64,000 nt of DNA from Antilocapra americana. Taxonomy: Eukaryota > Chordata > Mammalia > Artiodactyla > Antilocapridae. The notes under the pieces were generated by a model. It saw nothing but the letters and a program-made list of their open reading frames with translations, did no database searches and was not told where the DNA came from. The translations under genes were made by a program, and so were the position numbers. The stretch spans positions 14,541,933 to 14,605,932 of the forward strand of contig ML664173.1 in assembly GCA_007570785.1 (NCBI GenBank), written 5' to 3'. Numbering within the stretch: position 1 is the stretch's first letter; the number at the start of each line of letters is the position of its first letter. This document shows, one piece after another, positions 1 to 13,515 of this stretch.

Positions 1-867
1 GACTACTAATCAGACCTACCTGTCCCAGATTTTAAATCAGAAACGAGTGATATGAAGAAGCCAGAAACATATGAAGTCCCTTCTGGTGAGGGTGGAACCC
101 CTACACAGAGATCCAGAGGCAGCACACAGTGATGTGGGAGGTCAAGTTCCACTTCATTATTAGCCTGAGACTCCAACAAAAAGTTCTCTGAGAAAGGAAG
201 CTCCAACATGGCACTCAAGGTCAAAAAGAGGTAATAAAATGGGTCTGTCTCATCCCTGAAACCCTAACTAAAATCCTACCAACAGTAGCAAGTAAAAAAA
301 AAAAAAAAACTAAAGCAAGGACTAGATGATGGGGTAGCCTCCTTATTTGTAAAAGTGGGCCCAGTCCTCCTTGACAGTCCAAGACCCTGGAAGGGAGAAA
401 GCAGAAAAGGGACCACAGTTCAGCCTGACTTTTCAAGAAGAGCAACTCCACCCACTAGTAAGTAGGGGTAATCCATCATAGAGCTTGATTAGTGTGGTTA
501 GCAATTCTTCCTATTCCAGTGGGTTTGAAGGAGGAACAAAAAGAAGTGAGGAAAGGGACAGACACCTTGAGTTGGCTTTCCTTATGTATGATAATTAACA
601 ATGAAAAGTGCTTCCCTCCAATCAGTGCTTTAAGCCAGCACAGTAAGGCAGCGTGGCAAAGGAACTCATCAGTACATGGGTATTAATGAAGTAAAGGAGG
701 TGAGGGCAGAGGCAGACTTTCAGTCTGTGTTAAATTGACTTACTGACCAGTCTGCCTGTCTGTGAAGGCTGAAACAGTAGAGAAGTAGGAGAAAGATCAG
801 GAGAGCAGGGTCAGAAAAGGCAGAACTCCAGAAAGGAAGCAGGTATGTGGTATCAGGACATCAAGAG
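1..867. other. Downstream flank, nothing recognised
   Basis: AT-rich sequence with a poly(A) run near 295-310. No exon, clear repeat or conserved reading frame was recognised. Confidence 0.5.
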
Positions 868-1475
868 TGTCTCTTCACATGTACCCCAATGTTCACTGCA
901 GCACTGTTTACAATAGCTAGGACAAGAAAGCAACCTAGATGTCCATCAGCAGATGAATGGATAAGGAAGTTGTGGTACATATGCACAATGGAATATTACT
1001 CGGCTACAAAAAAGGACAAATATGAGTCAGTTCTAATGAGGTGGATGAAACTGGAGTGAAGTAAGTCAGAAAGAGAAACACCAATACAGTATATTAACAC
1101 ATATATACGGAATTTCGAAAGATGGTAACTACGATTCTATATGCAAGGCAGCAAAAGAGACACAGATGTAAAGAACAGACTATCATTGGATTATGTGGGA
1201 GAAGGCACGGGTGGGATGATATGAGAGAATAGCACTGAAACATGTATTTTACCATATGTAAAACAGATAACAGCACAAGTTCGATGCATGAAGCTGGACA
1301 CTCAAAGCTGGTGCTCTGGGGCAACCTAGAGGGATGCGGTGGGGAGGGAAGTGGGGAGGGGAGTGCGGGATGGGGGAGGGGGTGAAGGTACTCCCATGGC
1401 TGATTCGTGTTGATGTGCGGCAGGGGCCACCACAGTAATGTGAAGTGACTGTCCTCCAATTAAAATTTTTTTTTA
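868..1475 (+). mobile_element. L1 LINE, bovine-type 3' end
   Basis: The first part still translates like the end of L1 ORF2 (WYICTMEYYSATKK, at about 970-1020). The rest is the ruminant L1 3' UTR, with the G-rich tract at 1341-1382 and a terminal A-rich tail at about 1460-1475. It is 5'-truncated. Confidence 0.88.
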
Positions 1476-1477
1476 AA

Positions 1478-1543
1478 AGCATCTCTTATGTCTCCCACAT
1501 TGGCAGGCAGGTTCTTTACCACTAGTGCCACCTGGGAAGCCTA
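1478..1543 (-). mobile_element. Bov-tA SINE fragment
   Basis: The reverse complement begins ggcttcccaggtggc and continues to aaagaacctgcctgcc, the tRNA-Glu-derived head of Bov-tA. Only the head remains, directly next to the L1 tail. Confidence 0.8.
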
Positions 1544-4500
1544 AGGATCAACCTAAAGACTAAATTTTGGCAACTAGAGGTCCTTGGTGAAACAGGCGAA
1601 AACAATTATAATTGTTTGACTGGTAAGGGTGGCAGCCAGGTTTTAGCATGTTTGCTCTCAGCCTCAGGGGCATGTTGGCTGAACAACCTTGTTTAAAAGA
1701 CTGTCCCACCACCACCCCATTCTTGTGTAACTGGTCTGTGGTTCAGTTGAGAGAATTAGGGGTTTTTTTTGTTTTTAATCTCCCCAGATGATCCCAGTGT
1801 GCAGCCAGGGTTAAAAACTACTGCTTCAGTGGATTGAGAATTAACAGAAAGTGCAGGAAAGGGCAGTACTTTTAGTGCTAGTCAAGAGGTTCAAAGAGTT
1901 GAGGAAAGGTATTTTTGTTTGAAGGGGAAGTCTTTGAACGTGTTTAAATGCAAAGCTGTACGTGTCAGGAGTGAGAAGTTGTATTGAGCAAGGCATCTGA
2001 TCTAGGGAGAGGCAGAGTGTAGAAGGGATTCTTCAGGGGCAGGACAGGCATTTCCAAGGCAGAGAGGTGAGGAAGGGTGTGTGTGAAGGCGTGTAAGTGG
2101 GCTTTCTCTCTCTAATGCTCTATTATCTCTTAGGGGAGGGTGAGATTCCCAGCTGAGAGTGAGAGGTGGGAACTGAAAGGGTTTAAAATGGTCTGAGAGC
2201 TGCTGACAACAGGTGAGAGACTGAGTAAGACAAATATTTAGAGCAGCTGAAATTATCACCATTTGGCGGTGACAGATGTTTCATGGAGAAATACATGGCC
2301 CACTGGTGGAGGGGGGTGTCCGGGGAGCAAGGCGTAGAATCTATACCCAATGAAATGAGTTGACTTACATCACCAAGGCCATTAGTAAGTTCTTGGATAA
2401 TTTCTTTCCTTTTTCAATTAAATATTTGCATGAGGGATCTGCAAGGGTCAGAACTCACTTCTAGGGAAAGAAAACATTCATTTTCATAACTTCTATGTCT
2501 TGAAAATTTTTTATACCCCCATACCTTGATAAAATCTAGCCAGAGGTACTTTTTAACTGGTTTTCAAGATGGAGAAGAAAAATCATGTTTTAAAACACTA
2601 CAAAATTCGAAAGGAGAGCTAAACAGTCTATTATGCATGTGTATTAATTGTGTGTTTTTTATTTTCTATGTATTATGATGTTTTGATATCTTAAACGTTT
2701 CTGGATGGGGGAACTGCCCCTCCCAGAGCTGGCCAGTTCTTAGAGCCAGCAAGGGACTCAGCCCCCAGCATGCATCTGATGTGCAAACTAACCAGGTCCA
2801 TGGAGACACACCTCTTCTCTTTGGCCTGCACATCTCAGGCTGCAATCGTCCCAGGCGAGGCACCCAGCAACTGGAGCCCACAGTGTAGCCTTAAGGACAG
2901 GGAATGACTGGGAATTATTCACTAGCCATTCCTAAACTGTTCTCCCTGCCCTGTTTTGCCTTTCCCAAGAAAACCCTCATCAAGGCTCTGGCCTAAAACT
3001 ATCACTTGCTCCCATCCTCTGCCTTCTGACCCAAGCTTGGTGTGGCCCTGCCTGGCAAACCATGCCTCTTGTCTCAAGGGAACTGTACCATTAGACTTTT
3101 CTCTCAGTGGCACTGACCTCTCTCCATGTCATCACTCAGTTGCATTTATAAAGATCCAGGCACAAAACATGAGCATCGGAGAAAATGATACTAGAGAACT
3201 CCTCCGTAGCTACACATATTCCCAGAAAGAACTCTGGTTCACAGGTTTTAGTAATAAAGTCGGACCCAGGCCAATTCAAAGAGATAAAGTCTAAAGGAAA
3301 AATGGCCATGACTTCATATCCAAGCTTTAAGATTACTGTCTTCTGAAACACCAAATAGGAAGTCAGCCAAAGAAAACGTGTAACACGCTGTTACTATTGG
3401 TCCCCAACCCCCAGAATCACTAGGTGAAATGTAAAATAAAGACAATAGGGTGTGATTAACTGGGATCACTGAAAATTGATTTTTACATGCTCTGAAGTAC
3501 TGAGATTTATTCCCAGCAAAAGACTACCAATAACCCAACAGGTATTTATTACACAATAGCTATGTATTGGAGGTGGGCTTTTTTTTTTTCTTTCATTTTT
3601 GTGAGCTACACTTTAAAGGCTTCATCATTATGATGCTGGAAAATACATGACATTTCCCCATGAAACTAAGATGTAATGAACAGGTATCATAAAATCATGG
3701 ATGGCAGTATCTCACACAAATGTTTTACTGTCAATGGCAAAAAACAACTTATCACTCACAGACTAAAAATCCACTGTTATATTTTAATCCACTTTTTAAA
3801 AAAGCCGTTTTCCATCCATCTAAAAACAGCCTCGATGGCATTTTTCTCCACATAATTCTATCAGTATTTCCAGATCTTTTAGGACCTTGGGGAGGAAAGT
3901 ACGGTGAAGAAAGACATTTAATAGTTTCTGCAAAGGACCATACACAAAATATCTCTATACTTATGGAGGAAAGTGTAAGAGCACCTCAGAGCTTAGGGGG
4001 ATACCAGTATATTAAAACACTTCTTTCCAACTATGGTAAAGCCTGCAGTTCTAACACATCATGTGGAGTCCCCTGGAGGGCTTTGGGAGTGTGCTCGGCC
4101 TCACCCTCAGCTTCTGATTCAGCCGATCTGGTCAGCAAGAGAATGTGTGGGTGCTGTTGGTCTCAGGGTCCCTAGCATGCCTGCCCTAGGCATCTCCTGC
4201 TCTTCCCCTCGCCTTTTCACTCTGGATCTTGCCAGTACTCCTTTCCTTGGTGAACATCTTCAGGATCTGCCCCACTCTTCGAACACTGTGCTTGAAAACT
4301 TTATTCCCCACATTTGGCAATTTTTCCTAGTGCAGTGGCAGGAAAATGTCTTCTTTGGGCCATTAAGTTTGTTTTGCTGAGCTTCTTACAAACTTTCTAA
4401 TCCACACTCTTCAGCCAAGATTACTCCATGTCCTTGTTTCTTTTCAATGATGCTACTTGTAGACATCTGATGTTCATCTGTTTTGTGACCTTAACGTAGA

Positions 4501-5269
4501 TGAAGGCACCACTGGACCACCTGTGCTCAGTGCTAACAGCAGAGCCCACCAATTCCCTCGCCTTCCCCCTCTGTGCCAGTTTTCTAATGGGGTAGAAACC
4601 CGACCTGAATGCCGTCACTGCCGTCACTCCACTAACTGTCACGCCTAGAGTGGGGGATCAGGAGGTAAGGAGATACTGACAACTAAAATGGGCATCAGCC
4701 AAGGAAGCAGCTGACAGTGAGAGCAACCTGCTTCCACCACCCCTCCCACCATCACATGCTCCATCTAGAATGCAGCCACAGCTGCCAGAGAAAGTCATTC
4801 TGCTCTCATCCCAGCTCAAGGTAAGGTTCACCAAATATACAGAGTGCTGAATGCAGATTCTAACACTGAGATTTTTACCTAGCCTGACCCCCAGGAAACA
4901 AAAGCCTGTGGCTCAGAATCATGTAGTAAAGCCAAAATAAAGCAAAGACTTGACATGAATCATGCGTCACCAGGAGCCTTTGCCTTGAGCCAAAGTGGGG
5001 AACCCATCACACCAGCCATGACAGTGCTCACCTGGCTTCCTCACTCAACACTCTGTGATTCGTTCAACTCTAGATGACTTCTGCGATAACTCAGCTCCTG
5101 TACTTTGAGCATCATAACTTGCTGTGCTGTGGTCTAGACTGCACTTTTGGTTCCAAAATGCAATGATATCTCAGATTCATCCATTTTGGATTCAGAAATA
5201 GTTTTACCTGTCCAAGGTGTTGAGTTTCACTTAGCAAAGGATGCCATAAGCATCACAGATTAAGAATCG
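1544..5269. other. Downstream flank, mostly unique sequence
   Basis: This holds short old-repeat remnants (a MER5A-like piece near 1785-1830 and a hAT-like piece near 4040-4150). Open frames such as 3720-4175 on the plus strand show no recognisable protein. Parts may belong to a longer GPATCH2L 3' UTR. Confidence 0.4.
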
Positions 5270-5275
5270 TTTATT
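5270..5275 (-). terminator. Candidate poly(A) signal AATAAA for GPATCH2L
   Basis: TTTATT on the plus strand reads AATAAA in the gene direction, about 3.3 kb past the stop codon. The following sequence is only moderately T/GT-rich. This is one of several candidates. Confidence 0.3.
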
Positions 5276-6150
5276 TTAGTTTTTGGTCATTTTGTTGCCA
5301 AAATGGCCTTTTGTGCAGCCTGTCTGAACAGCCCAGCAAAACAACATCACCTGAAATTTCCAATTATACTTGATTTCTATAGAATTCAAGGCCTCTTTAT
5401 CAAGAACACACCACTCAACAAAGATCATACTCTGCTCCTCCAAATTTGGCACCAAAAAACAGATACTAATTTCTTCTGAACAGTTATCAAAATGCAACAA
5501 AAGTTCTGATGAAATGAAGTTGTTCCCTTTAAGACACTGAATCTGAAATATAATCTCAAATTCCCTTGAGCCCATAAGCAGAACTATCCTTTATGAAAGA
5601 TGCTCATGCAAGTAGATAATGTCTTGACTTTCGTCCACTGTGAAAAATACCCAAGACTAGGATCTAGACAGGCAGACTATATAGCATGCTGGGATAAATC
5701 AGAATCCTGAAATAAGGAAGAACTGTGGAACTCTGCTTCAGTTTTTACTTTTGAGCAGATCATACGTATGTTGGCTCAAAAATTATTCTCAAAGGAAGTC
5801 AAGCCATCAGGTTTTCTTCCAAAAGATTACAAAACTTGATTTTGAAATTATTTTTTTGTTGAAAAGTAACAGATTTTTCTTAATTTATAACATTACACAC
5901 TTTGCCATATAAAAAGGAAATTTTAAGCTTAAGATTCAAAATACACTTGATTCTAAGGTTAGTCCTCTGGAATGGACTCGTACAAAAAACAAGCAGAGTA
6001 GGTCAGTGAGTCTTCTATAAGCATGCTCATGCAAGCAGCTTTAAAGAAGGAGCAGAATTTACAACCCTGTGTTGGAAATGTGTGCTTAATGGCTATTCTC
6101 TTAGGCAATTAATTTTCTTTCCTGCTTATTACAGGTAGATTTGGCATTTT

Positions 6151-6366
6151 CGGGCTTCCTGATAGATCAGCTGGTAAAGAATCAGCCTGCAATGCAGGAG
6201 ACCCCCAGGTCAATTCCTGAGTTGGGAAGATACCCTGGAGAAGGGATAGGCTACCCACTCCAGTAATCTTGCCTGGAGAATTCCCATGGACAGAGGAGCC
6301 TAGTGGGCTACAATCCATGGGGTTGCAAAGAGTCGGACATGACTGAGCAACTAAGCACAGCACAGC
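6151..6366 (+). mobile_element. Bov-tA SINE, full-length
   Basis: Starts with the tRNA-like gggcttcctgatagatcag and ends gagtcggacatgactgagc plus CACAG repeats. It lies in the probable GPATCH2L 3' UTR, antisense to the gene. Confidence 0.9.
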
Positions 6367-7894
6367 ATGGCATTTTGGGGTGCTCCTTGCTGAAAGTATT
6401 CAAAATATGCAAGAAAGTTTGATCAAGAAAGATGATATACAGCTTGTCTGGCATACTGTTTCAAAAATATGATTCTCAGAGTGACTCAGTTCTGTCAATG
6501 AAAAACAAAAGATTATAACCCAGGACTAAGAAAGTCTGAAAGTCTTGGCTTGATTATGTGATTTGGGGCAAGTCACAAAGTTCTGTGACTGTTCTTAACC
6601 CTATAAAATGGTAGTAATCACCTACCTTTTCATCACAGAGATATTTAAAATGTCAGTAAAGCTTTTCATATAAGTTACTTTTAATCACAGGTGAAAAAGG
6701 AGAATTATTAGGTTATGTGTCATGAAGAAAAAGATGGTACCCAAACTACAGAGGTCTCAACAGGCCATTATCACAAGACTGATCTTGACATGAGCCATGG
6801 AGCTTACTGCAAAGAAAATACAAGTATCATGTTCATGGATTTCTGCCCGAAATCCAACAAATTCTGGTAGAGATGTGTGCCTCAGGACACTACTGGGACT
6901 ACGTAAGAATGTACACATGACAACAAAGAGCTACCTTCATCACTGAAACAACAGAGCAGAACCACTTCACAGTCAACAGACATTGTTTCCTATCCTGGTA
7001 TGGGGGCAGTCTGTGTGGCAAGGAAGTACACTCGCCACTACAGGAGAACCTGGGTGGCTCCCAGGGAAGCTGGGCTGGCTTGAGCACTACTCCTCACTCC
7101 GTCCTTTCCACCTGCCCCTCGCCCCACGGATTCCCTTGTTAGGGACAATGGCCAGGTTCTCAGTCTTCAATAAAGTGCTACATAAACTTAGCTTCCAGTC
7201 TCCCTTTCCCACCGGATTCACACCCACCTCACTGACATGGACACTGTAGCTACCAAGGATGAGGATGACAGTTTTCAAAGGACTACGATAGACCGGCCCA
7301 CCATTACATGCTGTGTGAGGAAAGAGACACAACTGTGCTGCAGGGAAAGGAGGCTCTGTCCCGCCAGGTGCCGGAGTGCGAGTCGCTGTAGAGCGTCACC
7401 AGAGCAGTGGGCACTTGAGAACAGCTCCTGTGTATTTCAGAGTAAAAGCACTCAATTTGTACCAAAACAGAGCCCTTCTGCCAACCAGGTCCTGGGATAA
7501 CAGACACTCTTGATGATACTTTTTGAGAAAGGGTGGCTTTTCTCCAGTAGCTGTAGGCAGTCACGTATTCCTCATTTTGACAAAAGATCATCCAACTTCA
7601 GGCATGGCTCTATATATATAACTCCACAGGCAGCTAAGCCATAATAAACACGCGAAGTATAAAGTCATGTCAGAAAGACATTTTTCCTCCCCAAAGTATG
7701 GCCCCAAGAAGCCATTATTATAATAGAGTATGAATTTCTGCTACAGGTTATTGACCTATAATACTAACAATAAAAGTCTCATTTAGTACATAAAGGCTTA
7801 CACCGTGACATGAAGTATTTACACACAATCCACTGACTATTTTAAATTTGCTGTACACCTAAAGGACCTTCTTCATTACACCAATCTGCATGTA

Positions 7895-7902
7895 TATATA
7901 CA
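7895..7902 (-). promoter_or_regulatory. Pumilio-type element in 3' UTR
   Basis: The minus strand reads TGTATATA, matching the PUM1/PUM2 consensus TGTANATA. It lies about 670 nt past the stop codon. The tract is partly palindromic, so the motif also occurs on the plus strand. Confidence 0.35.
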
Positions 7903-8571
7903 GATCCTCTTTTGGTAGAACACAGACTTTGGAGATGAGGCAACAGACAATGCAGCTGCTGGCGATTCCAATAGGCCATCTAGAAAAACAGAGTAAGTTC
8001 CCAAGGCCCATGCTGCTGGTGTCTCTTCTGAGGCTTCAAATTAAGAACTTTCTGCTTTTATCTTATTGGCACTCTGCTTGCATCAAGATCAGGCTCAAAG
8101 GCAAGCCTTATCTCCTGCAAATTAATTCCACACACAGGTATTAACTCTGTGTTTGGAACTGACTGCAAATTTAGAAGTTCCTCAAATGGTATTAAAAACA
8201 CTACACACACAAAAAAAAATACACAAAAGCAGTTAACTAGTTTTTCAAGAAAAACAAGACATATCTGCAAAAAATCAACAGCTCTGTAAACACAGCTGTA
8301 GGTAACTGTTGGGACAACAATAGCAATTTAACATATACAGCATCGGATGATCATTTTTAAAAAAACTGCAGTCTCAATACTTTATAATAAAAAAAAAAGA
8401 TTTGCACGACATGATTTTCTAAGAGAAAGAGTTCACTTCTTTGAAGAGGAGTCAGTCCCGATGGCGAAAGGACTGGGAATGTCAATTAAGATATGCAAGA
8501 CAATATAATACAAAGTCTAATACTTGTTTCAATAACATCCAGTCAGCTCCTGGTGGGTGAAATACTGTGGT

Positions 8572-8826
<255 letters not shown>

Positions 8827-8989
8827 TTATACTTCATGTCCTATTAAACCAAGCAGCTCCATAAGGTTTCTTTTTTTTTTTAACCAAAAACTAAAGGCAA
8901 GATTTAAGTATGGTAAGTATTTCTCCACATCAGAAAACAGCTTTAACTGAACAAATGAATAAATTCAGGAGTACAAATTCTTAATGTAA

Positions 8990-9240
8990 TAATAACCACT
9001 TATGAAGCATTTATGTGCCAGGAACTGTACTATATAACCACTGCACACTTACAATCTTAGTTTTTAATGCAAACTCTTAGATAGAGGTATTGCCATCTCC
9101 ATTTCTGGGGCCAGAAAACTGAGGCATAGAGAAAGCAGATAACTGTTCAGAGACACGGATGTTTAAGCAGGAAGAGTCAAACTCATATACTAGACTCCAA
9201 GCCCTCTGCTCTTGCTATAATGTTCCATGCCTCCAGTACG
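8990..9240 (-). repeat. MIR SINE
   Basis: The pattern 'tttatgtgccaggaactgt ... ccagaaaactgaggcatagag ... ccaagccctctgctcttgc' is a diverged MIR in reverse orientation, in intron 9. Confidence 0.6.
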
Positions 9241-10027
9241 ACAGTGTCACCAGTAAACACTGAACAGTGAGGCAAACGGTAGAAAAATTACAAAGCCGGG
9301 CCATCTGTTTTTCAGCAAGGACATTAAGACATTCTGGACAAGATAACCACTGCTTTTAGGACACCTACCCTTCTGGACCCTCTCCCTGAATGCTCAAAGC
9401 ATTTCCCAGTCACAGTGACAACCCAACACTGCCCCCACATTTGCAAACGCCCCCTGAGCAGAGCAGTACAAACCACCATCATGCTACTGAAAACAAAGAT
9501 ACACTAAAATAAAGCAAAACATTACAGATGTTCATTTTTATCCTGTCATAATAATTCTACTCCCAGGAATATAATCTAGAAAAGTAATTTTCAAATTATG
9601 GGTCACAAAACCAATGTAGTAGGACACGACAAACACTTTTTTTCCCCCTTAATGAAAAAGAACAGAAACTATCAGAGGGCACCCAAAGGTTTATTTCAGA
9701 TTTTACAGGTACACCCAATATATATTCAAACATGAATTTCTTACTGTGAGTTATTAGGAAAAAAATCGAAAGCTATTACTCTATGGCACACACACAAGTT
9801 TTTTAGAGGGCAGTAGTTTTCAAAACATTTCAGAACCTCAACCCCAGCAGCAAGAAATACATATGACATCACCACCCAAATCTCTTTCTCACACACAAGT
9901 ATGCATGCTCATTCACTCTTATTTAAGTGAAAATCAATTTCATAAAAACTATACCTACTATCATTACCACAAGGCCATCAACCATGGGGAAAACACTATC
10001 CAAGAAAACCTTTTTGTGTTGGTTACA
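9241..10027. other. Intron 9 stretch, nothing recognised
   Basis: AT-rich unique-looking intron sequence. No exon or clear repeat was identified. Confidence 0.4.
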
Positions 10028-10725
10028 TGTTATTTTTTTTATTATGGCAAAATATAATGTACCATTCTAATAATTTCTAAGCATACTCCTCAGCAGCATT
10101 TAGTATAGCCACACTGTTGCACAATCATCACCACCACCCCTGTCCAGAACTTTTTCTTCACCCCAAATGGAAAGTCTCCACTCATTAAACAGTAACTCCC
10201 CATCCTCCTCCCCCACCTGTTTTGTTTTACTTTTTGTTTCTCTGAATTTGACTTTTTTAGGTACCTCTTATACGTGGGATCGTACAGTACTCATCCTTTT
10301 GTGTCTGGCTTATTTTCCATAACACACTGCCTTCATTTATATTGTAGTGTATGTCATAATTTCATTCTGATACTGCAAGGTTTCAGGCTGAATAGTAACG
10401 TACTGAATGTATAGATCACATTTTGTTTATCCATTCATCCAGTGATGAACATCTGCATTGTTTCTACTTTTTGACTACTGTGAACAATGTTGCTATGAAC
10501 ACAGGTGTACAAATACCTATTTAAATCCTTGCTTTCAATTCTTTTGGGTGATATAGCCAGAAACAGAACTGCTGGATCACAGGGTAGTTTTATGTTTAAA
10601 TTTTTGAGGAACCACCAGATCTTTACAGCAGCTGCACTATTTTATATCTCCACCAGCAATACACAAGATTTCCAACTTCTCCACATTCTTCAAACAACGT
10701 ATGCTGTTTTTTGTTTTTGTTTGTT
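10028..10725 (-). mobile_element. Old L1 fragment
   Basis: Contains the reverse L1 3' signature 'gtgaacaatgttgctatgaac', then 'gaactgctggatcacagg' and 'ctccaccagcaatac'. It is diverged and 5'-truncated. Confidence 0.75.
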
Positions 10726-10889
10726 TGCTTGTTTTGATACAGCCATCACAGAACTATGAAATGGCTGGTCAAGAAAAACTTTTGCGTATGTTCTCCCACA
10801 GAATGCAATACTTTCCCCAGTAGCACAAACCAGCATGAGAATATGAAAGAAATGTTTATCAAGAATGATTAACTGTAATATATTCATCA

Positions 10890-11085
10890 TGCTCAGAAAT
10901 GGAATACTATACATGCAGCAGTAATGAATGGATTCTGATAGGATAAAATGTGAATGAATCAAGAACTAGGTGAAACCTGTAACTTATCAAATATGGCATT
11001 CCATTTATAGAAGCTTCAAAAACATGTAAAACTAGACAATATACTCCTTAGAGACACACGTGTCTGTCAAAACTATTTGAAAACA
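10890..11085 (+). mobile_element. Old L1 3' fragment
   Basis: 'ggaatactatacatgcagcag', then 'catttatagaagcttcaaaaac' resembles an old L1 3' end in plus orientation. It is diverged and truncated. Confidence 0.5.
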
Positions 11086-11169
11086 ACAAAGAATGACAAA
11101 TAATAAACCAAAAATATATATTAGGATAATATATTCCAACTCTCCTTCAGAGAGTGGGAAGAAAATTTT

Positions 11170-11380
11170 TAAAAAAGACATTCTTACTCATCTGACTGCG
11201 CCAGGCCTTAGTTACGGGGCTCGGGATCTCAGGTCTTTGTTACAGCACGCGGTACCTCTAGTTGCAGCGTGTGAGCCCTTAGCTGCAGCATACTAGATCT
11301 GGTTCCCCGACCAAGGACGGATCCAGGCGGAGTCCCAGCCACCGGACCACCAGAGGAGTCCTGGTGCTCCTTCTGTGAAG
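11170..11380 (-). mobile_element. CHR-type tRNA-derived SINE
   Basis: Contains ggttccccgaccaagga and 'gtcccagccaccggaccacc', the reverse of the cetartiodactyl CHR SINE body. Confidence 0.7.
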
Positions 11381-11674
11381 TGGGTGGCGGGTACACGGAC
11401 ACCTGTGTTGTTTTCTTTACACCACATACATTTCTATAAACGTTCTTTTGCAGCCATTCAATATTTATTTTCAAAAACATTTTTAACTTTAAAAAACATT
11501 TAAACCTAATTAAAAGGCATGGTAGGCAATAAGGATCTGCCCTACGACTCCTGAGACAAGGGCCAACCTAAAATGGAACTACTGAATCCAATCACAGGGT
11601 TAGAATAATATTGAGAATAACTCTGTTTTAAAGATTCTATTCACTTAATTCACACATTAGATAACTAACGAGAT

Positions 11675-11765
11675 TGTTCTATGTGTGGAGTGCTGTTTTT
11701 TAGATGCTGGGGGTACAGCAGTGAGTAAGCCGGGTAAAACTTCCTGCCCTGGTGAATGCACAGCT
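11675..11765 (+). repeat. L2 LINE fragment
   Basis: 'gatgctgggggtacagcag' followed by tgagtaagc and cttcctgccctggtg matches the mammalian L2 3' region. Confidence 0.55.
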
Positions 11766-11904
11766 AGCATGGCTGGCTTGGTATCTGAAACCTCTTATAA
11801 CTAATTACCAGGTTAACTGTCGGGTAGCCTTTCAAGGACACATATCCTATGCCAAGAAGGTCAAAAAAGGCTCTTGGATGGGCCAATATAGTCAGGGCTT
11901 CGGG

Positions 11905-12003
11905 GACTTCCCTGGAAGTCCAGTGGTTAGGACTCTGGACTTCCACTGCAGGGAGCAGAGTTGGGAAATTAAGATCCCCACCTCCCCACAAAAAAAAAAA
12001 AAA
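11905..12003 (+). mobile_element. CHR-type SINE, short
   Basis: Begins cttccctggaagtccagtgg, continues ttaggactctggacttccac, and ends in a poly(A) tract at 11990-12003. Confidence 0.75.
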
Positions 12004-13394
12004 GAAGTCAGGACTCTCAGCAGAACTTCTTGTCATCCCAAGTCTCCATCACCTAAGCTATGTGTTTACTTTTTGAAAAAAATGGAATTTGCACACCCAA
12101 AGCTCTGATTTGCCACTCTAACAAAGAAAATCATCGCAAGAAAAAGAAGTCTGGTTTTCATCTGAGTTCCTTATCCTTCTTATAACTACTTAGTCTCTCA
12201 AAATTTCAAGAAAATAACCCTTTTTTCTTTTCCAGTTGCATTCTTTAATATAAACATACACAATGGCTGGCTGACTTCAGCATGGGGTAGACGGTGCTGG
12301 GCATTCCCTGTTCTGGTGTATCAACCTTAAAAGCAAGTTAACACACGTACTCACTAGGATCCCTGTGCACTAAGCACAAGCATGTTTTAAAGCCACAGAG
12401 GGAAGAGGAGTGGAGATGGATCCACCCAATGACCCCATGACAAGGTCCTTCTCCCTGGTCTTTGTTAATATTAATACAAAAAGACAGGAAGGCACACTTT
12501 CCTTTTTGTTCTTCACCTTTCTAGTCTTATTAATATCTTTAAATCCAGTCAATTTCAACTCAAAACTTTCCACTAATGGGGGAGGGGGAAAGGGAAAAGA
12601 TTTGTGGCTGCATGTTTAAGAAAGAAGCTGAATTCATCACGGTGACAGGGGAGAGTGTTGGCAGAGATCTGAGCTATTTATTCTTTTAGGAAAATCCTAT
12701 AAAGAATGACACAAGGAAGCCTCTATCTGCAGTCTTGTTCATCACACTGGTGAAGAGTCCGATAACAGATGTATGCAGGAGCGTGATTTAGTGCCAGGAG
12801 CTGGCCCCTGATGTGTATAATACAGCGGCAGAGCGGAATGCACCTCTCTTCATCACTCATTTCTATAAAAGAGGTGGAATTCGAGATGGCCCGATGTTAG
12901 GCAGAGCAAGCCCATTTGTTCTACTGACTGATGGCATGGGCTTGGGCTATGTCCTTCACCTCCACGGGGCACTCAGGTTGTGGATAGGAAGAAAAAAAAA
13001 GAAAATGTTCAGTGAAGCAGGCCTTAGTCAACAAGTGAGAGGAGTGGGCTCAGCAGGGGAAATGTTTAAGGCTCAAGTCTTAATACCTACCAGTACACTT
13101 CCTGATTTGAATATGGAGCAAGGATTGTGAACTCTTCTCAACAGTTCTGCTCTTATCAGCAATTAAAAGCTAAAAACATAAGCTAGATATTAAGGGGGGG
13201 GAAAGAACAAAAAGATAAAAGAGGGGAGACTATGTTTCACTGCTTCTATTAATTGCATAGACCGGATGCAGACCTGGGTTTTGACGTGGAGTCATGGTTT
13301 GGAAGCAATCCCGTCATATATAAGACCAAACACCTGCCGTGTTCAAGAGGGCGGCTTGAGAGTTCTAGGGAAACTGGACTGATTCTTGGTCTAC

Positions 13395-13515
13395 AATTTA
13401 TCAACCATGTAACCTCAGTGACTACTTTAACCTCTCTAGGCCTCAATTTCCCTGTGTATAAATTAGAAACAAAAAACAGCATCTCCCTTATTAAGTTGTT
13501 GCAAAGACTATTAAG
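13395..13515 (+). repeat. MIR SINE
   Basis: 'aacctctctaggcctcaattt' followed by a tataaa(t) stretch and ttaagttgttgcaaagac is the MIR core in plus orientation. Confidence 0.6.

Larger units (their letters stand above)
5270..8571 (-). other. GPATCH2L: Probable GPATCH2L 3' UTR (end uncertain)
   Basis: This follows the stop codon without a splice site. No clear AATAAA occurs in the first 3 kb on the minus strand; the first good one is at 5270-5275. Other hexamers near 3543 and 3508 could extend the UTR. A Pumilio-type TGTATATA lies at 7895-7902 on the minus strand. A Bov-tA SINE (6151-6366) and a MIR-like stretch (about 6540-6660) are embedded. Transcript data are needed to fix the end. Confidence 0.45.

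Noticed and set aside
847..1059. Small host protein containing WYICTMEYYSATKK
   Set aside because: This peptide is the usual translation of the end of L1 ORF2.
3720..4175. 151-codon plus-strand frame downstream of GPATCH2L
   Set aside because: Composition is non-protein-like, no family resemblance, and part overlaps an old hAT-like remnant.
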